6,715 nucleotides of DNA from Bacillota bacterium (GCA_021779235.1 JAJYBA010000089.1:1-6715); one strand, 5' to 3'; shown: positions 1 to 5,819, numbered from the stretch's first letter. The notes: generated by a model not told the origin, from the sequence alone. Numbers and translations: made by a program.

Positions 1-511
1 TTTAAGTGATATGAAAACAAGGCTTCAATGCTGCGCTGCACCCATTGGCTATATATTAACTGGGGAGCTGCTAGGTATTACTTTAATGAGCTTTTTGCAA
101 ATGGTTTTTGTTATTTTATTTGCACATTTTGTATACGGTGCAAACCTCGGAAGTAGCCTCGGAATAGTTTTTGGTACCTTATTTTTAATGGCACTGTTTG
201 GGCAAATGCTAGCAGCGGTACTGACTTTAGGATTAAAGGATTCAAATGCACCTCAGGGAATTATTGCAACTCTAGCTATGGGACTTTCATTCCTGGCAGG
301 TGGTTTCTATACAAGCCCAATTAAAGGAAAGTTAGGGGAATTCCTTGTGACCTATGGAACACCTAATTCTTTGGCACAGACAGCAATTTTTGGAAGTATA
401 TACGGCGGAGATAAAAGGATCATATTTATATGTATGGGAATGCTGGCACTGCTTTCTTTAATTTTTCTCGGTCTCACCATTATCTTTGCTAGAAGGAGGA
501 TTTTATCGTGA
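1..511 (+). CDS. ABC-2 type transporter permease, C-terminal part (5' end outside window)
   Basis: The reading frame is open from base 2 to the TGA at 509-511, with no stop back to the window edge. The ATG at 11 is therefore an internal methionine, and the gene starts upstream. The visible 169 residues are strongly hydrophobic. I see about four membrane segments (roughly residues 17-46, 50-77, 84-103 and 141-163) and a short basic tail with ARRR before the stop. The opening part, with its basic patch and YILTGELLG, matches the region of ABC-2 permeases that precedes the second membrane helix, where family members have a coupling helix facing the ATPase. The GGFYTSP stretch followed by GTPNSLAQTAIF is the family's late outer loop. 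The stop overlaps the GTG start of the next permease by 4 nt, so the two are translationally coupled and probably form a heterodimer. It resembles LnrM-type subunits; the exact substrate is unknown. Confidence 0.85.
   Translation, partial: LSDMKTRLQCCAAPIGYILTGELLGITLMSFLQMVFVILFAHFVYGANLGSSLGIVFGTLFLMALFGQMLAAVLTLGLKDSNAPQGIIATLAMGLSFLAGGFYTSPIKGKLGEFLVTYGTPNSLAQTAIFGSIYGGDKRIIFICMGMLALLSLIFLGLTIIFARRRILS
491..500 (+). promoter_or_regulatory. Ribosome binding site for the second permease (GTG start)
   Basis: AGAAGGAGGA lies inside the end of the first permease gene and ends 7 nt before the GTG at 508. This spacing supports GTG at 508 as the true start of the next gene, overlapping the previous stop as GTGA. 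Confidence 0.85.
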
Positions 512-1611
512 TAATATTTAAAACAGCTTTAAAAAGAAGCCTCAAAAAGCCTCTTATTATAATAACTTTACTTATAATGCCTATAGTATGCCTGATGATA
601 GACTACCCCTTCAAAGGAAGCAATGAGGTAAAAACATTAAATGATTTTAGCATAGCTGTAAGTGATAATGATAATAGCACTGCATCTGATGTGCTAGTGA
701 ATAAAATAGCCAAACAGTATAATATACAAAAGGTAAGAAAAAATGAGATAAATACTCTGTTAACAAATAAAAGTAGTGATTGGGCAATTGTAATACCGAA
801 AGGCTTCCAGGAAAACCTGCAAGCTAATAGAGAAAACCTCATTGAAAGCTATGGTTTTGCAGAGAAGCAGAAATGGGAACCTGTAAAATTGAATATAGAA
901 AATATGGTGACTTCAATGATGCTCCTTGTTAATACAAAAGATAGTCAAGCTTTGGAGAAAAACCTTGCAAAGTGGTATAATGAAACAAACAATGTGCAAA
1001 TTACTTTTCTAGAGAGGACTAAAGGACCTTTGACACCGGGTACCGGCTTACTAATATATGCAATGATAATTTTATATGGAGCATTTTTACTGACAAGAAT
1101 GTTTGTTGAAGACAAGGAAAGTCAGCTTACAGCTAGAATTGCAACATCACCTGTGGAGCCATGGAGATATCTTCTGGAGAATCTCCTTTGTTATTCTGTT
1201 ATACTTATAATTCAAAATGCTATAGTGATTTTCGCATACAGTATAATTAATCCACAGGGTCTAGTTCATCCCATATTGTTATTATTGACTTTTATAGGGT
1301 ATTCTATTATGTCAGTAGGACTTATGCTTACAATCAGTACAGTGTGCAAAACTTCTTTTGTTATGATGTGCGCCTCTACTGGTGCAGTTATGATGCTGTC
1401 AATGCTTGGTGGGTTGATGTTTCCACTGAAAATGATGCCCGCAGCTATGAAAAAAATAGCTATGATTACACCGACCTATTGGTTTTCTGAAGCTGTTAAC
1501 TCTATTTATGTGGCGGGCCCACAGTTCACTTTCCAATTAGTTATATTATTAGGTTTTGGTGTGGTATTTTTTCTTGTGGGGAGTTGGAAAAAATATTCCA
1601 CATTGAAGTAG
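508..1611 (+). CDS. ABC-2 type transporter permease with large extracytoplasmic domain (LnrN-like)
   Basis: This 367-residue membrane protein starts at GTG, fixed by a good ribosome binding site 7 nt upstream. It has one N-terminal membrane helix (about 16-32), a hydrophilic outer domain of about 140 residues (about 33-172), then five membrane helices (about 178-198, 221-247, 253-281, 283-307 and 340-362). This is the type seen in ABC-2 exporters such as the LnrM/LnrN, YhgE-like and NatB-like subunits. The stretch GGLMFPLKMMP followed by ITPTYWFSEAVN at about 320-331 is the characteristic late loop and re-entrant region of the family. With the preceding permease it probably forms the membrane channel of one exporter, powered by an ATPase encoded upstream of the window. 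The neighbouring kinase and regulator genes suggest induction by the exported compound. The assignment to ABC-2 is firm; LnrN similarity is inferred from architecture. Confidence 0.88.
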   Translation: MIIFKTALKRSLKKPLIIITLLIMPIVCLMIDYPFKGSNEVKTLNDFSIAVSDNDNSTASDVLVNKIAKQYNIQKVRKNEINTLLTNKSSDWAIVIPKGFQENLQANRENLIESYGFAEKQKWEPVKLNIENMVTSMMLLVNTKDSQALEKNLAKWYNETNNVQITFLERTKGPLTPGTGLLIYAMIILYGAFLLTRMFVEDKESQLTARIATSPVEPWRYLLENLLCYSVILIIQNAIVIFAYSIINPQGLVHPILLLLTFIGYSIMSVGLMLTISTVCKTSFVMMCASTGAVMMLSMLGGLMFPLKMMPAAMKKIAMITPTYWFSEAVNSIYVAGPQFTFQLVILLGFGVVFFLVGSWKKYSTLK

Positions 1612-1617
1612 GGAGAG
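1610..1617 (+). promoter_or_regulatory. Ribosome binding site deciding the kinase start at 1620
   Basis: AGGGAGAG overlaps the permease stop codon, with its GGGAG core 4 nt before the ATG at 1620. An in-frame TTG at 1584 would add 12 residues, but its only nearby GGGGAG sits directly against it with no spacer. The ATG at 1620 is therefore preferred. Confidence 0.7.
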
Positions 1618-1619
1618 AT

Positions 1620-2741
1620 ATGAGATTTAAGGGTTTTACAAATAAATTTAATGAGAAAGTTACCTTAGATAAAGAAATAATATTATTAAGTATACGATGG
1701 AGCTTTATTTTAATAATTTTTCTATGGTGGTGGTTTACATCCGATGCTTCTGTTGGGATAGCGCTAATTTTGGTGCTATCCTCTACCACTTTAATTAGAA
1801 TGCAATTTTCAAATTCATTTATCTTTGTTATTATAGAAATCCTAGCCTGTTTTCTTTGCCTGCCTTATTGGCAAACTGTGTTTTTTGCCTTAATTGTTCC
1901 AGCTTTCGAATCTGGTTTACTAGGTTCAAGGTGGACTGCTATTATACTTCTTTTGGTGATATTTTTAAAGGTAACAGGAATGAACCAGGGAATAACTTTT
2001 ATGCTGAGCTTCATGGCTTTTTCATTAGGATATATAATGAAAGCTTGGAACCAAAGAGAGAGTTTATATATTGGAGCAGTAGATAATGAAAGAAAGCAAA
2101 GATATGAACTTGAGTTACTGAAAAATGAACTTTTAGGCGCAAATAATGAAGTGGCAAAGTTAGTTGAGACCACTGAGAGAAATAGAATAGCACAGCAGCT
2201 TCATGACAACGTAGGCCATGAAATAGCTGGAGCACTTATAGCTCTTCAAACTTATAAAAAACTGGAAGAGAACAAGGATCTTAGAGCAAAGGAAATGCTA
2301 GAGCATGTACTAAAGAGAGTTGAAAGTAGTTCTATAAAGCTTCGAGAAACCGTCTATCAGCTAAAACCTAGCATAGAAGGTGGTGCTCAAAGACTGCAAA
2401 AGCTTTGTGAAGCCTTTACTTTCTGCACTGTAAACCACAAATTTATTGGAGAAATAGAAAGAGTACCTGCAATTGCATGGGTTATTCTAGAGCCTTGTCT
2501 TAAAGAGGCCTTGACTAATATTACTAAGTATTCAAAAGCTACGCAGGTTCACGTAAGATTTGATATTACTGAGTACATTATAAGAATGAACATAAAAGAT
2601 AATGGCATTGGCGCAAAAGAAATTAATGCAGGACTTGGTATTTTCGGCATAAGAGAAAGAATAAGAGCAGCAGGAGGCACTGTAGCCATAGATAGCTCTA
2701 ATGGATTTATGATTACTTGTATTTTACCTATTGATAGATAA
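1620..2741 (+). CDS. Membrane sensor histidine kinase, NarL/DesK type (HisKA_3)
   Basis: The product is 373 residues. The N-terminal part (about 24-141) holds five or six hydrophobic helices with short loops and no large outer domain, as in intramembrane-sensing DesK/LiaS/LnrJ-like kinases. A coiled-coil linker (about 145-185) leads to the HisKA_3 box ERNRIAQQLHDNVGHE at 186-201, with His195 as the phosphoacceptor. The ATP-binding domain shows the N box EALTNITKYSKAT (Asn300), the G1 box DNGIG (Asp327) and a glycine-rich GLGIFGIRER at 338-347, so the kinase looks catalytically complete. The gene starts 8 nt after the permease stop and is followed by its NarL-type regulator, so the four genes are probably co-transcribed. 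By analogy with LnrJ it would sense a membrane-active compound or the transporter itself; the signal is not visible from sequence. Confidence 0.92.
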   Translation: MRFKGFTNKFNEKVTLDKEIILLSIRWSFILIIFLWWWFTSDASVGIALILVLSSTTLIRMQFSNSFIFVIIEILACFLCLPYWQTVFFALIVPAFESGLLGSRWTAIILLLVIFLKVTGMNQGITFMLSFMAFSLGYIMKAWNQRESLYIGAVDNERKQRYELELLKNELLGANNEVAKLVETTERNRIAQQLHDNVGHEIAGALIALQTYKKLEENKDLRAKEMLEHVLKRVESSSIKLRETVYQLKPSIEGGAQRLQKLCEAFTFCTVNHKFIGEIERVPAIAWVILEPCLKEALTNITKYSKATQVHVRFDITEYIIRMNIKDNGIGAKEINAGLGIFGIRERIRAAGGTVAIDSSNGFMITCILPIDR

Positions 2742-2808
2742 GATTTATGGAGGCATAACAGTGTAAATCACAGCTATGTAGCGAATAAGGAACACCAGGA
2801 GGAATAAA
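2742..2808 (+). other. Kinase-regulator spacer with a start-stop minimal ORF
   Basis: This 67-nt gap contains two ribosome-binding-like sequences. GGAGG at 2749-2753 is followed, 7 nt later, by GTG at 2761 and an immediate TAA. AGGAGGA at 2797-2803 is 5 nt before the real ATG at 2809 and serves the regulator. The kinase frame also stays open for 22 sense codons past its TAA, reaching a stop that overlaps the second site. No hairpin terminator is evident, so read-through transcription into the regulator gene is expected. Whether the first site has a role is unknown. Confidence 0.4.
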
Positions 2809-3435
2809 ATGAAGCTTATCATTGCAGATGACGATATCCTAATAAGTGATAGTTTGAAAATTTTAATAGAAATGAATGAAGACATAGAGGTTGTTGGAAC
2901 TGCCAAAAATGGAGACGAGGTTATAGCACTTTGTGAAAAAATACTTCCGGACGTAATACTTATGGACGTACGGATGCCTATTATGAATGGTGTTGAGGCC
3001 ACAAAGATATTAAAGCAAAAATGGCCGAAACTTCACATTGTAATGCTTACAACCTTTAATGAAAGTGACCTAATAAAACAGGCACTACTAGCAGGGGCAG
3101 AAGGTTATCTGCTAAAAAGTACACCTGCAGACGGAATCGTAGAAAGAATTAAAGCTATAGGAAAAGGTGCCGTAGTCTTAGACTCTGAAGTTCTAGAAAA
3201 ATTCTACTCCATTAGACCTAACTTTAATGCTAATTTAAAAGAAAAAGAAGCTTTAACTCAAAGGGAAACGGAAATAGTATATTTAGTGGCACAAGGTCAT
3301 TCAAATAAAGAAATTGCTGAGACAATACATTTAAGTGAGGGAACTGTAAGAAACTTCATTTCAAGTATTTTAGGGAAATTAGGGCTTAGAGATAGAACAC
3401 AATTAGCAGTGTATTATTGGAAGATAGAAAAATAA
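2809..3435 (+). CDS. NarL/FixJ family response regulator (receiver + LuxR HTH)
   Basis: The 208-residue product has a receiver domain (about 1-118) with the acidic cluster Asp7-Asp9, phosphoacceptor Asp53 in LMDVRMP, Thr81 in LTTF and the conserved Lys103 of LLKS. A linker follows, then a LuxR-type helix-turn-helix (about 149-205) with LTQRETEIVYLVAQGHSNKE and the recognition region SEGTVRNFISSILGKL. All phosphotransfer residues are present. AGGAGGA ends 5 nt before the ATG. It is the obvious partner of the kinase just upstream and probably activates the exporter operon when phosphorylated. LnrK, LiaR and DesR are relatives of the same architecture; which is closest cannot be settled by eye. 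Confidence 0.95.
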   Translation: MKLIIADDDILISDSLKILIEMNEDIEVVGTAKNGDEVIALCEKILPDVILMDVRMPIMNGVEATKILKQKWPKLHIVMLTTFNESDLIKQALLAGAEGYLLKSTPADGIVERIKAIGKGAVVLDSEVLEKFYSIRPNFNANLKEKEALTQRETEIVYLVAQGHSNKEIAETIHLSEGTVRNFISSILGKLGLRDRTQLAVYYWKIEK

Positions 3436-3451
3436 AGGTGAGGGGAATAAT

Positions 3452-3570
3452 ATGTTTTATCTGAAGAAACAGAGGATTTGAATGACATGCTATTGTCTTC
3501 CCTATCAGCAGTTGAGATTAATGCAAAGGAATTGATTGGTTATATATGTGAGTTAATAAGTAAAAAATAG
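3452..3570 (+). pseudogene. Short coding-like frame, probably frameshifted near its start
   Basis: A strong ribosome-binding sequence GGTGAGGGG (3437-3445) precedes ATG at 3452, but that frame ends after nine codons (MFYLKKQRI, TGA at 3479-3481). The frame beginning at 3451 carries a longer protein-like sequence, LSEETEDLNDMLLSS followed by AVEINAKELIGYICELISKK, ending at TAG 3568-3570. Adding one base directly after the ATG would join them into a 39-residue acidic, amphipathic peptide. An intact alternative is a 27-codon ORF from the ATG at 3487, but that start has no clear ribosome binding site. I do not recognise the family. It may be the relic of a larger gene, a real small protein with a shifted start, or a sequencing error. 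It follows the regulator gene by 16 nt. Confidence 0.35.
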
Positions 3571-3590
3571 AAATTTGAAGAGGTATAATT

Positions 3591-3737
3591 ATGGATAAAA
3601 AGAAAGATACCTTAGCGGCGGGGCATCGTCATACTGTTGGTCTTAAATCTGACGGAACGGTGACGGCTGTGGGTGATAATGAATATGGCCAATGCGATGT
3701 AGGAGATTGGCGTGGCATCCAACTGCCTGGCAATTAG
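3591..3737 (+). pseudogene. RCC1-repeat protein, truncated N-terminal remnant
   Basis: The ATG at 3591 opens a 48-codon frame ending at TAG 3735-3737. Residues 8-41 contain LAAGHRHTVGLKSDGT, then VTAVGDNEYGQCDVGDW. This is one complete repeat of the RCC1 / regulator-of-chromosome-condensation beta-propeller family as found in Clostridia, where proteins usually carry many such repeats. Only the first survives here, and similarity stops near residue 43, about 15 bases before a sequence (from 3730) that recurs downstream of the phosphotransferase gene. A lone blade cannot close a propeller, so this is most likely a deletion relic. Its base composition is around 50% G+C, well above its neighbours, which fits an acquired gene. 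A weak site, GAAGAGG (3576-3582), lies upstream. It might still be translated as a short peptide. Confidence 0.7.
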
Positions 3738-3766
3738 CAAAGAAAAGATTTCCAGTCATCTCCTAC
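3699..3766 (+). repeat. Imperfect inverted repeat at the end of the RCC1 remnant
   Basis: GTAGGAGAT (3699-3707) pairs perfectly with ATCTCCTAC (3758-3766). TGG (3708-3710) can extend the stem with CCA (3752-3754) if a 3-nt bulge is allowed. The roughly 40-base loop includes the RCC1-remnant stop codon. There is no T-run afterwards, so it is not a standard terminator. It could be a chance pairing or part of a mobile or recombination element. Confidence 0.4.
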
Positions 3767-3780
3767 GCTCCCTGGGGTGC
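3730..3780 (+). repeat. Left copy of a diverged direct repeat flanking the phosphotransferase gene
   Basis: GCAATTAGCAAA (3730-3741) is repeated exactly at 4656-4667. After it, TTCCAGT (3750-3756 and 4675-4681) and CTGGGG (3772-3777 and 4696-4701) recur at offsets of 926, 925 and 924 bases. The two regions thus line up over about 48 bases with only one-base gaps. In the left copy the second half of the hairpin seen on the right is missing or strongly diverged. The pair frames a segment of about 0.93 kb holding the phosphotransferase gene. Confidence 0.5.
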
Positions 3781-3831
3781 TTATTTTCATTATGGTGTTA
3801 TTTGTGATATAGCTTTGAAGGGAGAAGAAGT

Positions 3832-4539
3832 ATGATTTCAGTATCAAAAACAATAGAAAAGCTGATAGAAGGTAAGAAGATAATTGAAAATAATGTTGGT
3901 GAATCAGGAGCAAAGGTTTATAAAATAGAGAATTTAAACCAGAACAAAAATTCATACTTAAAAATAGAAGATAAAGAAGCATTTTTTGGTATTAGCCATG
4001 AATATGAGGTATATAAGTTTTTGAAGGGAAAAATAAAAGTGCCAGAGGTTTATTATTATGAATATCCTTATCTAATAACCAATGAAATAGAAGGTATTTG
4101 CAGTTTTCATGTGAAGGAAGATGAAAGGCTTAAGACCATGAGAATTATAGCCAGAGCCTTTAAGGAATTACATTCGGTAGATATTAAGGATTGTAATTTA
4201 TATTCGGAATTGGAGTGGCAAATGAGAAGCAAAAGATATTCAGAAGAACAATTATATAATAGGCTAGATAAGGATTATGTTTTTGTTCATGGAGATGCCT
4301 GCCTGCCCAATATACTTATTCATGAAGGTAAATTTAATGGTTTTGTGGACATGGGAGCAGCAGGTATAGGAAGTCGTTATGAAGATTTAGCTTATTGTGT
4401 GTGGAGTACCTTATATAATTTTAAGGATAAAAAATATGTAGACGAATTTTTTATGGAATACGGTGAAGAGTATTATGATAGAGATAAGATAAATTTCTAC
4501 ATAGAGCTGCTAGGTCCTTCTAGCATCATATTTATATAA
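3832..4539 (+). CDS. Aminoglycoside phosphotransferase (APH(3')-like) family kinase, shortened
   Basis: The 235-residue product has the eukaryotic-kinase-like APH fold signatures. They are a nucleotide loop GESGAKVYKIEN (23-34), ATP-anchoring lysine in YLKI (Lys44), VPEVYYYE (70-77), a hinge-like LITNEIEG (81-88), ELHSVDIKDC (112-121), the catalytic loop HGDACLPN (Asp155, Asn160) and the metal-binding FVDMG (Asp173), followed by RYEDLAYCVWS. These match APH(3') enzymes, which phosphorylate the 3'-hydroxyl of kanamycin/neomycin-type drugs. By my alignment from memory to APH(3')-IIIa (264 residues), about 26 residues are missing between His114 and His153, where that enzyme has its drug-binding loop. 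The C-terminus reads ELLGPSSIIFI instead of the usual LLDEF/LLDELF ending. Catalytic chemistry looks intact; aminoglycoside binding is doubtful. AAGGGAG lies 7 nt before the ATG. The gene stands alone between remnants. It could be a decaying resistance gene or a kinase for another small substrate. Confidence 0.85.
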   Translation: MISVSKTIEKLIEGKKIIENNVGESGAKVYKIENLNQNKNSYLKIEDKEAFFGISHEYEVYKFLKGKIKVPEVYYYEYPYLITNEIEGICSFHVKEDERLKTMRIIARAFKELHSVDIKDCNLYSELEWQMRSKRYSEEQLYNRLDKDYVFVHGDACLPNILIHEGKFNGFVDMGAAGIGSRYEDLAYCVWSTLYNFKDKKYVDEFFMEYGEEYYDRDKINFYIELLGPSSIIFI

Positions 4540-4655
4540 ATGATTAAATAATGGGGGATATAGATAGAGCTACAATAATTAACTTAATTAGAGATAGATC
4601 TATTTCTAAGAATGAAGAACATGCCTATTGATTAGAAGGAGCTGGTTCTTTGAAT

Positions 4656-4733
4656 GCAATTAGCAAACATAAACTTCCAGTTTACGTTATTACCTCTGGG
4701 GACGTAACAATAACTGGAAGTTATTGTTTGCTG
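4656..4733 (+). repeat. Right copy of the direct repeat, including a long hairpin
   Basis: It starts with GCAATTAGCAAA, identical to 3730-3741, and continues with TTCCAGT and CTGGGG in the same order and nearly the same spacing as the left copy. Unlike the left copy it carries a full inverted complement, described as the separate hairpin entry. It ends at the stop codon of the convergent histidine kinase. Confidence 0.5.
4662..4732. terminator. Long imperfect hairpin between convergent operons, possible terminator
   Basis: Outer arms AGCAAACA (4662-4669) and TGTTTGCT (4725-4732) and inner arms AACTTCCAGTT (4672-4682) and AACTGGAAGTT (4712-4722) are perfect complements. They stand in register, separated only by a two-base mismatch on each side. 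A weaker GTTA/TAAC pairing continues toward a CCTCTGGGG tip. The structure lies between the + strand genes and the TAA (4734-4736) of the - strand kinase. On the + strand it is followed by the T-rich TTATTTTAAT. On the - strand there is no T-run. It probably ends + strand transcription and may block read-through both ways, but the arms are AT-rich, and its similarity to 3730-3780 suggests it is part of a dispersed repeat. Confidence 0.55.
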
Positions 4734-5819
4734 TTATTTTAATAATTTCAATTTAATTTTAAATGTTATGATATCTTCACAAGATATAGCCCAAATTTCT
4801 CCATTATGAAGGTCAATTATTCTTTTAGAAATTGCCAGACCCAGTCCAGAGCCTTCAACATTACTTGACCTTGAGATATCTACTCTGTAAAATTTTTCAA
4901 ATAACTTATTCAGTTTATCCTGTGGAATATGTTCTCCTTTATTTGAAAAAGAAATTACAATATTATCTTCAGTATTTTCTACCTTAACAATCATATCTGA
5001 TGGTTTAGAGCTATATTTTTCCGCATTGCTTAAAATATTTTCAAAAACTCTGACCATCTTTTCAACATCTATCTTTACAGGTAGTTCTGTATCAGAAATC
5101 TGTGTTACAACTTTTAAGCCTTTACTTTCAAGCATAGGAGCATATTCTCCTAATATTTGATTAAGAATAGGGCATATATCTACCTCTACAAACTCTAAAA
5201 CAACTTCCTCACTTGATAGTTTTGTATATTCAAAAAGCTCATCCATTAATTTTTTTAACTTTATAGAAAGATTATAGGAGGAATTCAAATATTCCATTTC
5301 TTCTTCTTTGGTACTAAATTTTTTATTTTTTAAAATATCTAAATATGCAATAATTGGCGTAAGAGGTGTTCTTAAATCATGAGAAATGTTTGATATAAGT
5401 TCTGACTTTGTTTTTTCTAGATCTCTCTCATACTCAAACTTATCTTTTAATTCTTTAGACATGTAGTTTATGTTTATGCATAATTCGGCAAGTTCATCCT
5501 TACCTCTAACTTCAAGTGTTTTCCCTAAATTCCCACTGGTAATAAGTTTTACTTCTTTTGCTATGTACTTAATATACTTTATATGCCTGTTCGACATTAA
5601 TAAAAAACATAAAACGAAAACTCCAACCGCAGATATAAAATATACTACTACAAAATAATAAACAAATGATTGACTCCAATTATTTCTATTTTTTTCAAAA
5701 TAGGGGCCAAGCACATGCAAGGATAAGGTAGTTAGATACGCTAATGTTAATATAAAACTTAATACTATTTCAATTAAAAGCTTAAATTTTAGACTTATAG
5801 TAAGGGAAACTTTTTTCAT
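4734..5819 (-). CDS. VanS-like HAMP sensor histidine kinase
   Basis: The 361-residue product has two membrane helices (about 13-36 and 53-75) separated by only about 16 outer residues, a HAMP linker (about 77-125), the phosphoacceptor box SELISNISHDLRTPLTP (His147), and an ATPase domain. That domain has an N box ENILSNAEKYSS (Asn265), a G1-type SNKGEHIP (293-299), an F box KLFEKFYRVD and a G2 box GSGLGLAISK (323-332). The G1 aspartate is replaced by Asn293. As I recall, this is usual among VanS-like kinases, so the protein should be active. The ATG at 5819 overlaps the regulator stop as ATGA, so the two are translationally coupled. The tiny outer loop argues for sensing within the membrane or through a partner protein. 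No vancomycin-resistance enzymes are present in the window, so 'VanS-like' describes similarity only. Confidence 0.93.
   Translation of the reverse strand: MKKVSLTISLKFKLLIEIVLSFILTLAYLTTLSLHVLGPYFEKNRNNWSQSFVYYFVVVYFISAVGVFVLCFLLMSNRHIKYIKYIAKEVKLITSGNLGKTLEVRGKDELAELCININYMSKELKDKFEYERDLEKTKSELISNISHDLRTPLTPIIAYLDILKNKKFSTKEEEMEYLNSSYNLSIKLKKLMDELFEYTKLSSEEVVLEFVEVDICPILNQILGEYAPMLESKGLKVVTQISDTELPVKIDVEKMVRVFENILSNAEKYSSKPSDMIVKVENTEDNIVISFSNKGEHIPQDKLNKLFEKFYRVDISRSSNVEGSGLGLAISKRIIDLHNGEIWAISCEDIITFKIKLKLLK

Larger units (their letters stand above)
4551..4742 (+). pseudogene. Unrecognised coding-like frame interrupted by in-frame TGA
   Basis: Beginning at ATG 4551, a frame reads MGDIDRATIINLIRDRSISK, then NEEHAY, and hits TGA at 4629-4631. 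The same frame stays open afterwards (LEGAGSLNAISKHK...) until TAA at 4740-4742, crossing the whole hairpin at 4662-4732. Replacing TGA with TGG would give one 63-residue product. There is no convincing ribosome binding site for the ATG at 4551. GAAGGAG (4635-4641) sits before a TTG at 4650 in the same frame. The frame overlaps the end of the convergent kinase gene by 9 nt. I do not recognise the family; it is probably the relic of a gene tail joined to a repeat, and it may not be coding at all. Confidence 0.25.

Noticed and set aside
603..842. A 79-codon - strand ORF inside the second permease
   Set aside because: It is an antisense shadow of a confident gene, with no ribosome binding site or family resemblance. 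The same applies to the - strand ORFs within 1541-3002 and the + strand ORFs at 1856-2086 and 5470-5658.
3584..3589. Perfect TATAAT possible promoter -10 box before the RCC1 remnant
   Set aside because: There is no -35-like hexamer at proper distance, and transcription would begin past the ATG at 3591, so it is most likely chance in AT-rich DNA.
3734..3982. An 82-codon ORF on the - strand over the start of the phosphotransferase gene
   Set aside because: Its sequence is the antisense of a clearly conserved kinase N-terminus, has no recognisable domain and spans the repeat and remnant boundary.
4594..4603. 10-bp palindrome ATAGATCTAT as an operator
   Set aside because: It lies downstream of the phosphotransferase within remnant DNA, is not near a promoter and is short enough to occur by chance.
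4629..4631. In-frame TGA as a selenocysteine codon
   Set aside because: The frame has no known selenoprotein motif and no convincing SECIS-like hairpin directly after the TGA. The nearby hairpin starts 30 bases later and matches a repeat instead.
4662..4732. Canonical integron attC site
   Set aside because: The borders have only the AAC/GTT polarity, not the RYYYAAC and GTTRRRY consensus, and no integrase is in the window. It is kept only as a loose analogy in the cassette finding.
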